DNA of 64,000 nucleotides from Allobosea sp. (lineage in GTDB: Bacteria > Pseudomonadota > Alphaproteobacteria > Rhizobiales > Beijerinckiaceae), in NCBI RefSeq assembly GCF_030695125.1, contig NZ_JAUYTP010000078.1, positions 1 to 64,000 of the forward strand, read 5' to 3'. This document shows positions 35,221 through 43,848 of this stretch, one piece after another. Each line of letters opens with the position of its first letter. The first letter of the stretch is position 1. A model generated the notes under the pieces. It was not told where the DNA came from and made no database searches. It saw nothing but the letters and a program-made list of their open reading frames with translations. The position numbers and the translations under genes are program-made.

Positions 35221-35978
35221 AACTCGCCGGGAAGACGGCACTGGTGACGGGCGCGGGCTCCGGCATCGGCCAGGCGATCGCGCTTCTGTTCGCGGCCGAG
35301 GGGGCGCAAATCGCGCTGGTCGACCGTAACGAGGACGGCCTCGCCGAGACGCAGGCGCAGATCGCGGCGGCGGGCGGCGCGGCGATCATCCAGCGCGGCG
35401 ATGTCGGCGAGACGGGCTTTGCCAGTGCGGCGGTCGCGGCCTGCGCTGAACGCTTCGGTGGGCTCGATGTGCTGGTCACGGCGGCGGGCTACTCCTGCGG
35501 CGGCACGGTGACGACGACGGCTCCCGAGGACTGGGACGCGGTGTTCCGCGCCAATGTCGGCGGCACCTTCCTGTTCGCGCGTGCCGCGATCCCGCTGATG
35601 CAGGCGCGCGGCGGCGGGGCGATCGTCACCTTCGCCTCGCAGCTCGCGCTCGCCGGCGGGCGCGGCAACAGCGCCTATATCGCGGCCAAGGGCGCGATCC
35701 TCAGCCTGACGCGGACGATGGCGCTGGACTATGCGGCGGACGGGATTCGCGTGAACGCGATTGCGCCCGGCGCCATCGACACGCCGATGCTGCGGCGCAG
35801 CTTTGCCCGCCATGCCGATCCCGAGCCGATCCGCGAGGCCTCGCGCAACCGCCATGCGATGAAGCGCTTCGGCCGGGCCGAGGAGGTCGCGCAGGGCGCC
35901 CTCTATCTCGCCAGCGCTGCCTCTTCCTTCAGCACGGGCACGACGCTCGTCGTGGATGGCGGCTGGCTGGCGGCCTGA
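35217..35978 (+). CDS. Classical SDR oxidoreductase
   Basis: 253 residues. Motifs TGAGSGIGQAIALLFAAEGA with VDRNED (NAD-type Asp), VTAAGYSCGGT, VTFASQLALAGGRGNSAYIAAKG (Ser, YxxxK) and NAIAPGAIDTPM. It is coupled to the epimerase by a four-base overlap. The pair is followed by a flavoprotein and the ABC importer, all on the plus strand, which suggests a catabolic cluster for an imported compound. Confidence 0.88.
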   Translation: MKLAGKTALVTGAGSGIGQAIALLFAAEGAQIALVDRNEDGLAETQAQIAAAGGAAIIQRGDVGETGFASAAVAACAERFGGLDVLVTAAGYSCGGTVTTTAPEDWDAVFRANVGGTFLFARAAIPLMQARGGGAIVTFASQLALAGGRGNSAYIAAKGAILSLTRTMALDYAADGIRVNAIAPGAIDTPMLRRSFARHADPEPIREASRNRHAMKRFGRAEEVAQGALYLASAASSFSTGTTLVVDGGWLAA

Positions 35979-36043
35979 GCCTGTCGACAGGCCGCGCGAA
36001 CGGCGCAAGATTGTCCGGCATGAAGGCTGCATTCGGGGCGAGC

Positions 36044-37474
36044 ATGAAACATGATGGCCTCTCCGTTCTCGAAAGCCGCGTTGCGGCCGACCTCGCCCGC
36101 ACGGCGCATCCGCGCGCGCCCTGGCTGAAACCCGTCGCGGCGCCGGACGGAACGCCCGCCCATGACGTCATTATCGTCGGCGGCGGCCAGTCCGGGCTCG
36201 CCACGGCCTTCGGGCTGCTGCGCTCGCGCGTCGACAACATCCTCGTGCTAGACAAGGCGCCGGCCGGGCAGGAGGGGCCCTGGCGCTCCTATGCGCGGAT
36301 GCACACGCTGCGCAGCCCGAAGGATTTCACCGGCCCCGACCTCGACATGCCCTGCCTGACCTACCAGTCCTGGCACGAGGCGAAGTTCGGTACCGACAGC
36401 TGGGACGAGCTTGCCCTGATCCCGAAGGGGCACTGGGCGGATTATCTCGACTGGTATCGCCATGTCACCGGCATCCCCGTGCGCAACGAGGCAGAGGTGG
36501 TCGACATCGCGCCCGCCGGCGGCCTGCTCGCGGTGACGGTGCGCAGCGGCGGGCAGACGCAGCGCCTGCACGCCCGCAAGATCGTGCTCGCGACCGGCCA
36601 GGAGAGCATGGGCGACTGGAGCCTGCCGGCGCTGATCGCGGCGCTGCCGGCGGGGCGGCGCGCGCACAGCGCCGAGCCGATCGATTTTCGGGCACTGGCG
36701 GGCAAGCGCGTCGCCGTGATCGGGGCGGGAGCCTCGGCCTTCGACAACGCCGCGACCGCGCTCGAGGCTGGGGCGGCGGAGGTTCATCTGCTCTGCCGGC
36801 GCAAGGAGATCCAGGTGGTGCAGCCCTATCGCTGGCTGACCTTCCGCGGCTTCCTGCGCCATCTCGGCGATCTCGACGATGCCTGGCGCTGGCGCTTCAT
36901 GAGCGCGGTGATGGGCCTGCGCGAGGGCTTTCCGCAGGCGACCTATGACCGCTGCGCCGACCACGACGCCTTCCGGCTGCATCTGGGGGCGCCGGTTCTG
37001 AGCGCTGTCGACGGGTCCGGCGGCGTCGAACTGGCGACGCCCACGGGTTCGCTGGCGGTGGATTTCGTGATCTGCGCCGCGGGCATCGAGATCGACCTCT
37101 CGGCGCGGCCCGAGCTGTCGCGCTTTTCCCGCAACATCGCGACCTGGGCCGATCGCTACACCCCGCCGGCTGCCGAGCGGGACGACCGGCTCGGCCGCTT
37201 TCCCTATCTCGGCGACGATTACGCGCTGACCGAGCGCGTGCCGGGCGCGACGCCCTGGATCGCCGACATTCATCTCTTCAGCATCGCCTCGACGATGAGC
37301 TTCGGCGCCTCGGGCTCGTCGATCAACGCGATGACGACCGCCGTGCCGCGGCTGGTGTCGGGTCTGACGCGGGGGCTGTTCCGCGCCGATGTCGAAAAGC
37401 TGTGGGAGGAATTCCAGGCCTATGACGTGCCGCAGGCGGTGGTGCGGCACCCAGCAGGCCAGCCCGCATCCTGA
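36044..37474 (+). CDS. FAD/NAD(P)-binding oxidoreductase (flavin monooxygenase-like)
   Basis: About 476 residues from ATG 36044, which has GGGGCGAG upstream; ATG 36020 is possible. VIIVGGGQSGLATAFGLL is the FAD-binding Rossmann motif, KIVLATGQESMGDWSLPALI the connecting strand, and VAVIGAGASAFDNAATALEAGAAEVHLLCRR a second dinucleotide site for NAD(P)H. The layout resembles flavin-containing monooxygenases and related lysine/ornithine hydroxylases; the substrate is unknown. It ends 86 bases before the binding-protein gene of the ABC importer. Confidence 0.82.
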   Translation: MKHDGLSVLESRVAADLARTAHPRAPWLKPVAAPDGTPAHDVIIVGGGQSGLATAFGLLRSRVDNILVLDKAPAGQEGPWRSYARMHTLRSPKDFTGPDLDMPCLTYQSWHEAKFGTDSWDELALIPKGHWADYLDWYRHVTGIPVRNEAEVVDIAPAGGLLAVTVRSGGQTQRLHARKIVLATGQESMGDWSLPALIAALPAGRRAHSAEPIDFRALAGKRVAVIGAGASAFDNAATALEAGAAEVHLLCRRKEIQVVQPYRWLTFRGFLRHLGDLDDAWRWRFMSAVMGLREGFPQATYDRCADHDAFRLHLGAPVLSAVDGSGGVELATPTGSLAVDFVICAAGIEIDLSARPELSRFSRNIATWADRYTPPAAERDDRLGRFPYLGDDYALTERVPGATPWIADIHLFSIASTMSFGASGSSINAMTTAVPRLVSGLTRGLFRADVEKLWEEFQAYDVPQAVVRHPAGQPAS

Positions 37475-37505
37475 GTCGCGGGGCATGGCACCGGCCTTGC
37501 ATAAT

Positions 37506-37519
37506 GTTCCGTTCGGAAC
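37506..37519. promoter_or_regulatory. Inverted repeat upstream of the binding-protein gene
   Basis: GTTCC-GTTC-GGAAC: perfect five-base arms with a four-base spacer, 41 bases upstream of the start codon at 37561. It may be an operator of the importer operon; the binding protein is unknown. Confidence 0.45.
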
Positions 37520-37560
37520 CAACCTGTCGATCGTCACCAAAAAAAAGCGAGGGGATCATC

Positions 37561-39168
37561 ATGAGCATCTTGAGGACCGTCGGCCTTGCCGCGGCGCTGC
37601 TGTCTTCGACCGCCCTGCCGGCGCTGGCGCAGACCCGCGCCGAGACGCTGCGCCATGTCACCGGCGCCGCGATCAACACGCTCGACCCCAACATTCCGGG
37701 CTCGACCCGCGAGGCCTTCGGCCTGTCGCTGTTGACCTATGACCGCCTGCTCTCCTTCGGGAAGAAGCAGCTCGACGGCAAATGGGTCTTCGATCTCGAC
37801 ACCTTCAAGCCGGAGCTGGCCGAGAGCTACACGGTCAGCCCCGACGGGCTGAAGATCACCTTCAAGCTGCGCAAGGACGCCAAGTTCCATGACGGGACGC
37901 CGGTGACCGCCGAGGACGTGAAGTGGTCGCTCGACCGCGCGGTGACCGCCAACGTGCTCGGCAAGGGCCAGCTCCTGACGGGCTCGCTGACCAGCCCCGA
38001 CCAGTTCAAGGTCGTCGACGCGCACACCTTCGAGGTGACGCTGCCCAAGCCGGACAAGCTGGCGCTGGCCAACCTCGCCGTGGTCTATCCGGTGATCTTC
38101 AACTCCAAGCTCGCCAAGTCGAAGGCGACCGCCGAAGATCCCTGGGCGCTGGCCTGGCTGAAGGAGAACACCGCCGGCTCCGGCGCCTACATCATCGAGA
38201 GCTTCAAGCCCGGCGAGACCACGATCCTGCGCCGCAACCCGGACTGGAACCGCGGCTCGGCCGAGAAGCCCGCCGCCTTCAAGCGCATCATCACCCAGAC
38301 GATCCCCGAGGCTGCGACCCGCGCCAACCTCGTCGAGAAGGGCGATGCCGACATCGCCATCGACCTGCAGGCGACGGACGCCGCCGATCTCGAGAAGAAG
38401 GGCAAGCTGAAGGTCATCTCGACGCCGCAGTACAACGCCATCACCTTCGTCTCGTTCAACAACCAGATGGCGCCCTTCGACAAGCTCGAGGTGCGCAAGG
38501 CGATCGCCGCCGCGCTGCCCTATGAGGACATGTTCAAGGCTGCGCTGTTCGGGCGCGGCGCGCCGCTCTACGGCGCGACCTGGGCGGACGGCAAGGCCCC
38601 GACCGGCGCCGTCTTCCCGATCCCGCAGCCGGTGAAGACCGACCTCGTGGAGGCCAAGAAGCTGCTGACCGCGGCGGGCTTCCCCGACGGGTTCTCGACC
38701 ACCTTCTCCTTCAATGTCGGGCAGGCCGGCACGGCCGAGCCGATGGCGGCGCTGCTGAAGGAATCGCTCGCCAAGATCGGCATCAAGGTCGACATCCAGA
38801 AGCTGCCGGACGCGCAGATGTCGACGCTGATCAACGAAAAGAAGGTGCCGTTCTTCACCGAGGGCATCGTCGCCTGGCTGCCCTCGATGGATTACTTCTA
38901 CCGCAACTTCTACATCGGCCCGATCCGCTGGAACTACTCCTCGATCAACGATCCGCAGATCACGGAATGGGCGCAGGCGGCCCGTTTCGAGCCGGATGCG
39001 GCCAAGTACGCGGCGCTGGGCAAGCAGCTCAACACGCGGCATTTCGAGCTGATGCCGCAAATCCCGCTCTGGCAGCCCTCGCAGGACGCGGTGATGGCGC
39101 CTTCCGTCGAAGGCTATGTCTACCAGTTCCACCGCCAGATCGACTTCCGGGATCTGAGCCGGAAGTGA
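37561..39168 (+). CDS. ABC importer substrate-binding protein (family 5)
   Basis: 535 residues from ATG 37561. A Sec signal peptide (MSILRTVGLAAALLSSTALP, ending ALAQ) is followed by the SBP_bac_5 fold: LKITFKLRKDAKFHDGTPVTAEDVKWSLDRAV is the family signature, at residues ~95-125. It captures peptides, nickel chelates, opines or similar solutes in the periplasm and delivers them to the two permeases downstream. Substrate not readable from sequence. Confidence 0.92.
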   Translation: MSILRTVGLAAALLSSTALPALAQTRAETLRHVTGAAINTLDPNIPGSTREAFGLSLLTYDRLLSFGKKQLDGKWVFDLDTFKPELAESYTVSPDGLKITFKLRKDAKFHDGTPVTAEDVKWSLDRAVTANVLGKGQLLTGSLTSPDQFKVVDAHTFEVTLPKPDKLALANLAVVYPVIFNSKLAKSKATAEDPWALAWLKENTAGSGAYIIESFKPGETTILRRNPDWNRGSAEKPAAFKRIITQTIPEAATRANLVEKGDADIAIDLQATDAADLEKKGKLKVISTPQYNAITFVSFNNQMAPFDKLEVRKAIAAALPYEDMFKAALFGRGAPLYGATWADGKAPTGAVFPIPQPVKTDLVEAKKLLTAAGFPDGFSTTFSFNVGQAGTAEPMAALLKESLAKIGIKVDIQKLPDAQMSTLINEKKVPFFTEGIVAWLPSMDYFYRNFYIGPIRWNYSSINDPQITEWAQAARFEPDAAKYAALGKQLNTRHFELMPQIPLWQPSQDAVMAPSVEGYVYQFHRQIDFRDLSRK

Positions 39169-39198
39169 TGTTGGGCTGAGTGGCTCGCAAACGCACAC

Positions 39199-39309
39199 CG
39201 TCATCCTGGGGCTTCGCGCATGCGAAGTCCCGGGATCCATCATAAAGCACTGCGGTGCCCTATGATGGATCCCGGCCTGCGCCGCTTCGCGGCTTGTCCA
39301 GGGTGACGG
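39199..39309. repeat. Family A palindromic element (A6)
   Basis: CGTCATCCTGGGGCTTCGCGC at the left and CTTGTCCAGGGTGACGG at the right; inner arms CCCGGGATCCATCAT and ATGATGGATCCCGG. It fills the junction between the binding protein and the first permease. Confidence 0.85.
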
Positions 39310-39342
39310 TGAGGAATTGATCAAGGGCGAGCGAGACAACAC

Positions 39343-40374
39343 ATGTCGCAACTCTCCACCACCGCCAAACGGGCCGGCTGGCGCTTCGCATCGTCGCTGC
39401 CGGCGCTGTTTGGCGTGCTGGTCTTCACCTTCCTGCTGATGCGGGTGCTGCCGGGCGATCCGGCGGTGTTCTTCGCGTCGGGCCCCAGCGCGGGCAAGGA
39501 AGAGATCGAGATGATCCGCAAGCAGATGGGCCTCGACAAGCCGGTGCCCGAGCAACTCGTGCGCTATCTCGGCGATATCGGCGCGGGCAATCTCGGGCGT
39601 TCGCTGACGACGGGGCAGCCGGTGCTGGCGGATCTGAAATCGCGGCTGCCGGCCTCGCTGGAGCTGACCTTCTCGGCGCTGCTGATCGCGCTTGTGACTG
39701 CGATCCCGCTCGGGGTGGCGGCGGCGCTGCGGCAGGGCTCATGGGTCGATCACATCGTGCGCTTCATCTGCGCGCTCGGCGTCTGCGTGCCGACCTTCGT
39801 GTCGGGGCTTTTGCTGATCTACGCCTTCTATTACCTGCTTGGCATCGCGCCCGATCCGACGGGCCGGGTCGACATCTTCACCTCGCTGCCGCCGCGCCTG
39901 ACCGGCTTCCTGCTGATCGACTTTGCCGTCGCAGGCGACTGGGAGGGCTGGCGCGCCGCGGCCTCGCAACTCGTGCTGCCGGCCTTCACCATGGCGCTGT
40001 TCGTGGTGGCGCCGCTGGCGCGCATCACGCGGGCCGCGATGCTGGCCTCGCTCGGCAGCGATTTCGTCCGCACGGCGCGCTCGCTGGGCCTGCCGCCGTC
40101 CAAGGTCATCGTCACCTATGCGCTCAGGAACGCGCTTTTACCGGTGCTGACCATCGCCGGCATCGTGTTCTCGACCATGCTGGGTGCCAATGTCCTGGTC
40201 GAGAAGGTGTTCTCCTGGCCCGGTGTCGCCTCCTATGCGCTCGATGCGCTGCTCTCCTCCGACTATGCGCCGGTGCAGGGCTTCGTGCTGCTGATGGCCT
40301 CGATCTTCGTCGTGGTGAACCTGACCGTGGACGTGCTCTACGGCATCGCCGATCCCAGGGTGTCGGTGGAATGA
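39343..40374 (+). CDS. ABC importer permease (DppB type)
   Basis: 343 residues, about six membrane segments. First segment FASSLPALFGVLVFTFLLMRVLPGDPAVFF is typical of DppB/OppB/NikB permeases (FlllrllPGDP). The EAA loop, DFVRTARSLGLPPSKVIVTYALRNALLPVLT, couples to the ATPase. It forms a heterodimer with the next permease in the inner membrane. Confidence 0.92.
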   Translation: MSQLSTTAKRAGWRFASSLPALFGVLVFTFLLMRVLPGDPAVFFASGPSAGKEEIEMIRKQMGLDKPVPEQLVRYLGDIGAGNLGRSLTTGQPVLADLKSRLPASLELTFSALLIALVTAIPLGVAAALRQGSWVDHIVRFICALGVCVPTFVSGLLLIYAFYYLLGIAPDPTGRVDIFTSLPPRLTGFLLIDFAVAGDWEGWRAAASQLVLPAFTMALFVVAPLARITRAAMLASLGSDFVRTARSLGLPPSKVIVTYALRNALLPVLTIAGIVFSTMLGANVLVEKVFSWPGVASYALDALLSSDYAPVQGFVLLMASIFVVVNLTVDVLYGIADPRVSVE

Positions 40375-40390
40375 GGGGCTTTCATACGCG

Positions 40391-40540
40391 CGTCATGGTC
40401 GGGCTTGACCCGACCATCTCGGAAACGAGCCTCTCCTGCTTGAGATTCTCGGGTCTGCGCTTCGCTTCGCCCGAGAATGACGGGACGGGCTCACCCGGTC
40501 GTGGGTTCCGGGTTCGCGCCCGTGGCGCGCCCCGGAAAGA
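40391..40540. repeat. Family B palindromic element with half of another (B2)
   Basis: CGTCATGGTCGGGCTTGACC...CGAGAATGACGGG (40391-40483) is a B unit. It is followed by GTGGGTTCCGGGTTCGCGCC...CCCCGG, which matches the right half of the element at 47667-47796. It lies between the two permease genes. Confidence 0.8.
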
Positions 40541-40558
40541 CAAGGGGGCGGTGTACCC

Positions 40559-41407
40559 ATGACCTCCTCCACCCTCCGCCACACCGTCTGGATCCTGCGC
40601 GGCAATCCGGTCACCGCCATTGCGGCCGCCGGCGCCTTCATCCTGTGCCTGCTCGCTATCATCGGCCCCTGGATCGTGCCGTTCGACCCGATCGCGTCCG
40701 ACGTCGCCAATGCGCTGCAGCCGCCCAGTGCGAAATACTGGGCGGGGACCGACCAGCTCGGCCGCGACGTGTTCAGCCGGCTGATCGTGGCGACCCGGCT
40801 CGATCTTGCCATCGCGGCGTCGGCGGTGAGCCTGTCCTTCGTGCTCGGTGCGGTGGTCGGCGCGCTCTGCGGCTATACCGGCGGGCGGCTCGACCGCTAT
40901 GTCGGGCGCTTCGTCGACGTGCTGATGGCCTTCCCGCTCTTCGTGCTGGCGATGGCGATGGTGGCCGCGCTCGGCAACCGGGTCGAGAACATCGTCATCG
41001 CCACCGCGATCATCAACCTGCCGTTCTACATCCGCTTCGCCCGGGCGGAGGTGAATGTCCGGCGCAATGCCGGCTGGGTGGAAGCCGCGCGCGCCAGCGG
41101 CGACAGCCATGTCTCGGTGGTCCTGCGCTTCCTCCTGCCGAACGTGCTGCCGGCGATGGCGGTGCAGGTCTCGCTCAATCTCGGCTGGGCGATCCTGAAC
41201 GCGGCGGGCCTCTCATTCATCGGGCTGGGCGTCTCCGCCCCGACGCCGGAATGGGGCATCATGGTCGCGGAAGGCGCGCGCTTCATCTCGACCGGCAAAT
41301 GGTGGCTCGTCGCCTTTCCGGGGCTGGCGCTGATGCTGACCGTGCTCTGCTTCAACCTGCTCGGCGACGGCCTGCGCGACATCCTCGACCCGCGGATGCG
41401 GACGTGA
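40559..41407 (+). CDS. ABC importer permease (DppC type)
   Basis: 282 residues, about six membrane segments. The DppC-family features are GTDQLGRDVFSRLIVATRLDL near residue 62 and the EAA loop VEAARASGDSHVSVVLRFLLPN. It ends GLRDILDPRMRT, a usual DppC end. It is the partner of the upstream permease. Confidence 0.92.
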   Translation: MTSSTLRHTVWILRGNPVTAIAAAGAFILCLLAIIGPWIVPFDPIASDVANALQPPSAKYWAGTDQLGRDVFSRLIVATRLDLAIAASAVSLSFVLGAVVGALCGYTGGRLDRYVGRFVDVLMAFPLFVLAMAMVAALGNRVENIVIATAIINLPFYIRFARAEVNVRRNAGWVEAARASGDSHVSVVLRFLLPNVLPAMAVQVSLNLGWAILNAAGLSFIGLGVSAPTPEWGIMVAEGARFISTGKWWLVAFPGLALMLTVLCFNLLGDGLRDILDPRMRT

Positions 41408-41434
41408 TCATGCCGGCTTTTCTCGGAAACACGG

Positions 41435-41535
41435 CGTCATCCTGGACAAGCGGCGCAGCCGCGCAGCTCCGGGATCCATCGAAGGGCGACAGCGCTCTAG
41501 GATGGATCCCGGGCCTTCGGCCCAGGATGACGGCG
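41435..41535. repeat. Family A palindromic element (A7)
   Basis: CGTCATCCTGGACAAGCGGC at the left and GCCCAGGATGACGGCGCGG at the right; inner arms CCGGGATCCATCG and GGATGGATCCCGGG. It lies between the second permease and the double ATPase gene and reaches to within 30 bases of its start. Confidence 0.85.
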
Positions 41536-41564
41536 CGGTTTGGCTGGGCGTCAGAGTTTTGACA

Positions 41565-43343
41565 GTGAACGTTTCCGAAACCGCCCCGCTGCTCGCCATC
41601 GAAGACCTCCACGTCACCTTCTCGACGCGGCGCGGGCTGGTCGAGGCCGTGCGCGGCGTGTCCTTTTCGGTCGCGGCGGGCGAGACGCTCGGCGTCGTCG
41701 GCGAGAGCGGCTCCGGCAAGTCGGTGACCGCGTTTGCGGTGACGCGGTTGCTCGATGCGTCGGGCCGAGTCAGCCAGGGCCGCATCCGCTTTGCCGGCGA
41801 GGACATCACCAGAGCCTCCTCGAAGCAGCTGCGCCGCATCCATGGCGCGGCGATATCGATGATCTTCCAAAACCCGCGGGGCGCGCTGAACCCGATCCGC
41901 ACGGTCGGCCAGCAGATCGCAGACGCGATCATGGCGCATGAGCCGATCTCGGCGGGCGCGGGCCGGGCGCGGGCGCTCGAGCTGCTCAAGGCGGTGCTGA
42001 TCCGCGAGCCCGAGAAGCGGCTCGACGCCTATCCGCACGAGCTCTCCGGCGGCATGTGCCAGCGCGTCATGATCGCCATGGCGATCGCCTGCGCCCCCAA
42101 GCTCCTGATTGCCGACGAGCCGACGACGGGGCTCGACGTCACCACGCAGAAGACGGTGATGGACCTTCTCGCCAAGATCACCGCCGAGCGCGGCATGGCG
42201 ATGATCCTGATCACGCATGATCTCGGGCTGGCCTCGCGCTACTGCCAGCGCGTCTGCGTGATGGAACAGGGCCAGGTGGTCGAGGAGGCGCAGCCGCTGT
42301 CGCTGTTCAGCGCGCCGCAGCACCCCTACACCAAGCGCCTCGTCGCGGCCTCGCCGACCGCGACTTCGACGATCGCGGATCTCGCGCCGGAAGCGCTTTT
42401 GCCGTCAGCCGTCTCCCATAGCCCTCATCCTGAGGAGGCCGCGCCAGCGGCCGTCTCGAAGCATGGTTCAGCGGTCCCGGAGCCTTCTGGAGCATCCTTC
42501 GAGACGAAGCCTGTGGCTTCTCCTCAGGATGAGGGCTCGGGGAAGAAGCCCGCCCCCGGCACGCCGCTGCTGCTCGAAGTCCAGAACCTGGTTAAGCGCT
42601 ACGACCGCGGCGTGGTCGCGGTGAACGACGTCTCCTTTGCGATCCGGGCCGGGGAGAGCCTCGGGCTCGTCGGCGAATCCGGCTCGGGCAAGAGCACGAT
42701 CTCGCGGCTGGTCTGCCGGCTGATCGACGCCAGCGAGGGCGAGATCCTGTTCGACGGCCAGGCGATCGGCACGCTGCCGGCGCGCGATTTTCATCGCTCG
42801 CCGCTACGCAAGGACATCCAGATCGTCTTCCAGGACCCGACCGACAGCCTCAACCCGCGCTTCAACGCCTTCGACTGCATCGCCCATCCGCTGCGACGGC
42901 TGCTGAACATGAAGGACGGGGCGGCACTCACCGCACGCGTCAGCGAATGTGCGGAGCGCGCCGGGCTGCCGAGCAGCCTGCTGGAGCGCTTCCCCCATCA
43001 GCTCTCGGGCGGGCAGAAGGCGCGTGTCGGCATCGCGCGCGCCATCGCCTGCCGGCCGCGGCTCCTGATCCTCGACGAGCCGACGGCGGCGCTCGACGTC
43101 TCCGTCCAGGCGGTGATCCTGCAGCTGCTCGACCGCTTGAGGCGCGAGGACGATCTGGCGCTGCTCTTCGTCAGCCACGACCTCAACGTCGTCCGGATGA
43201 TGTGCGAGCGCACCGTGGTGATGCAGAACGGCGCCATCGTCGAGCAGGGCGAGAGCCTGGCGCTGTTTGCCGCGCCGCAGACCGATTATGCCCGGACCTT
43301 GCTCGAGGCGGTCTTGCATCTCGGCGGGCCGACCGTGCGCTGA
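41565..43343 (+). CDS. Fused double ABC ATPase (DppD-DppF) with palindrome-coded linker
   Basis: About 592 residues from GTG 41565 (TTG 41559 possible). First ATPase, residues ~5-265: Walker A GESGSGKSVTAF, signature LSGGMCQRVMIAMAIA, Walker B LLIADEPTTGLD. Second, ~320-585: GESGSGKSTISRL, LSGGQKARVGIARAIA, LLILDEPTAALD. Both sites look intact. The linker at about residues 286-324 (SPHPEEAAPAAVSKH...SPQDEG) is encoded by a family C palindromic element lying in frame. It powers the importer encoded just upstream. Confidence 0.93.
   Translation: MNVSETAPLLAIEDLHVTFSTRRGLVEAVRGVSFSVAAGETLGVVGESGSGKSVTAFAVTRLLDASGRVSQGRIRFAGEDITRASSKQLRRIHGAAISMIFQNPRGALNPIRTVGQQIADAIMAHEPISAGAGRARALELLKAVLIREPEKRLDAYPHELSGGMCQRVMIAMAIACAPKLLIADEPTTGLDVTTQKTVMDLLAKITAERGMAMILITHDLGLASRYCQRVCVMEQGQVVEEAQPLSLFSAPQHPYTKRLVAASPTATSTIADLAPEALLPSAVSHSPHPEEAAPAAVSKHGSAVPEPSGASFETKPVASPQDEGSGKKPAPGTPLLLEVQNLVKRYDRGVVAVNDVSFAIRAGESLGLVGESGSGKSTISRLVCRLIDASEGEILFDGQAIGTLPARDFHRSPLRKDIQIVFQDPTDSLNPRFNAFDCIAHPLRRLLNMKDGAALTARVSECAERAGLPSSLLERFPHQLSGGQKARVGIARAIACRPRLLILDEPTAALDVSVQAVILQLLDRLRREDDLALLFVSHDLNVVRMMCERTVVMQNGAIVEQGESLALFAAPQTDYARTLLEAVLHLGGPTVR
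42420..42537 (+). repeat. Family C palindromic element inside a coding sequence (C2)
   Basis: AGCCCTCATCCTGAGGAGGC at the left and TTCTCCTCAGGATGAGGGCT at the right, as in C1 and C3, with CATCCTTCGAGACG in the right half. It is read through in the linker between the two ATPase domains without a stop. Confidence 0.92.
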
Positions 43344-43425
43344 GGCGGTCGATCCGGCCTTGAAATTGCGGCAAAGCGGCGGATCATGGCGCCCGATGTT
43401 TCGTCACCGCCCGAGGACAGCCTTC

Positions 43426-43743
43426 ATGCCCCGTCTCCCGCTGCTGCCCGCTCTGGCGCTGCCCCTCCTGCTCGGCGCCTGCGCGATCCCGACCTCGCGC
43501 TCCAACATCGTCGTGCTGACCGAGAACAAGAGCGTGGTCGAGCCCTGCACCAAGCTCGGCGAGATCGACGGCGCCTCGGAGCTGCATGCGATCCTGGTGC
43601 TCGACAAGGCGCGCGAAGCGGCGATCTCGCGGCTGAAGATCCGCGCGGCCGACATGGGCGGCACCCATGTCCTCAGCAGCGTCGCCGACATCAAGTGGAA
43701 GGGGCCGTCCACCACGGGGACGGTCTACAAATGCGGCGCGTGA
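43426..43743 (+). CDS. Small lipoprotein (DUF4156-like)
   Basis: 105 residues from ATG 43426 (GAGGA upstream). MPRLPLLPALALPLLLGACA is a lipoprotein signal with lipobox LGAC. The mature part (VVLTENKSVVEPCTKLGEIDG ... RLKIRAADMGGTHVLSSVADI ... GTVYKCGA) has two further cysteines and the DxGgthV pattern of DUF4156/RcsF-like envelope lipoproteins. It is probably independent of the ABC importer 82 bases upstream. Confidence 0.75.
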   Translation: MPRLPLLPALALPLLLGACAIPTSRSNIVVLTENKSVVEPCTKLGEIDGASELHAILVLDKAREAAISRLKIRAADMGGTHVLSSVADIKWKGPSTTGTVYKCGA

Positions 43744-43750
43744 GGGGTCT

Positions 43751-43830
43751 CGTCATGGTCGGGCTTGACCCGACCATCTCCGGCTCCAGCCTTCTCGTCC
43801 CGAGGTTCTCGGGTCAAGCCCGAGAACGAC
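43751..43830. repeat. Family B palindromic element (B3)
   Basis: CGTCATGGTCGGGCTTGACC at the left; the right end is GTCAAGCCCGAGAACGACG, slightly changed from the usual form. It lies between the convergent lipoprotein and iolB genes. Confidence 0.75.
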
Positions 43831-43848
43831 GCCAAGACGTCGGCCGCC

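Noticed and set aside
37534..39555. Open frame of 673 codons on the minus strand under the ABC binding protein
   Set aside because: It runs through a palindromic element and opposes a clear secreted binding protein.
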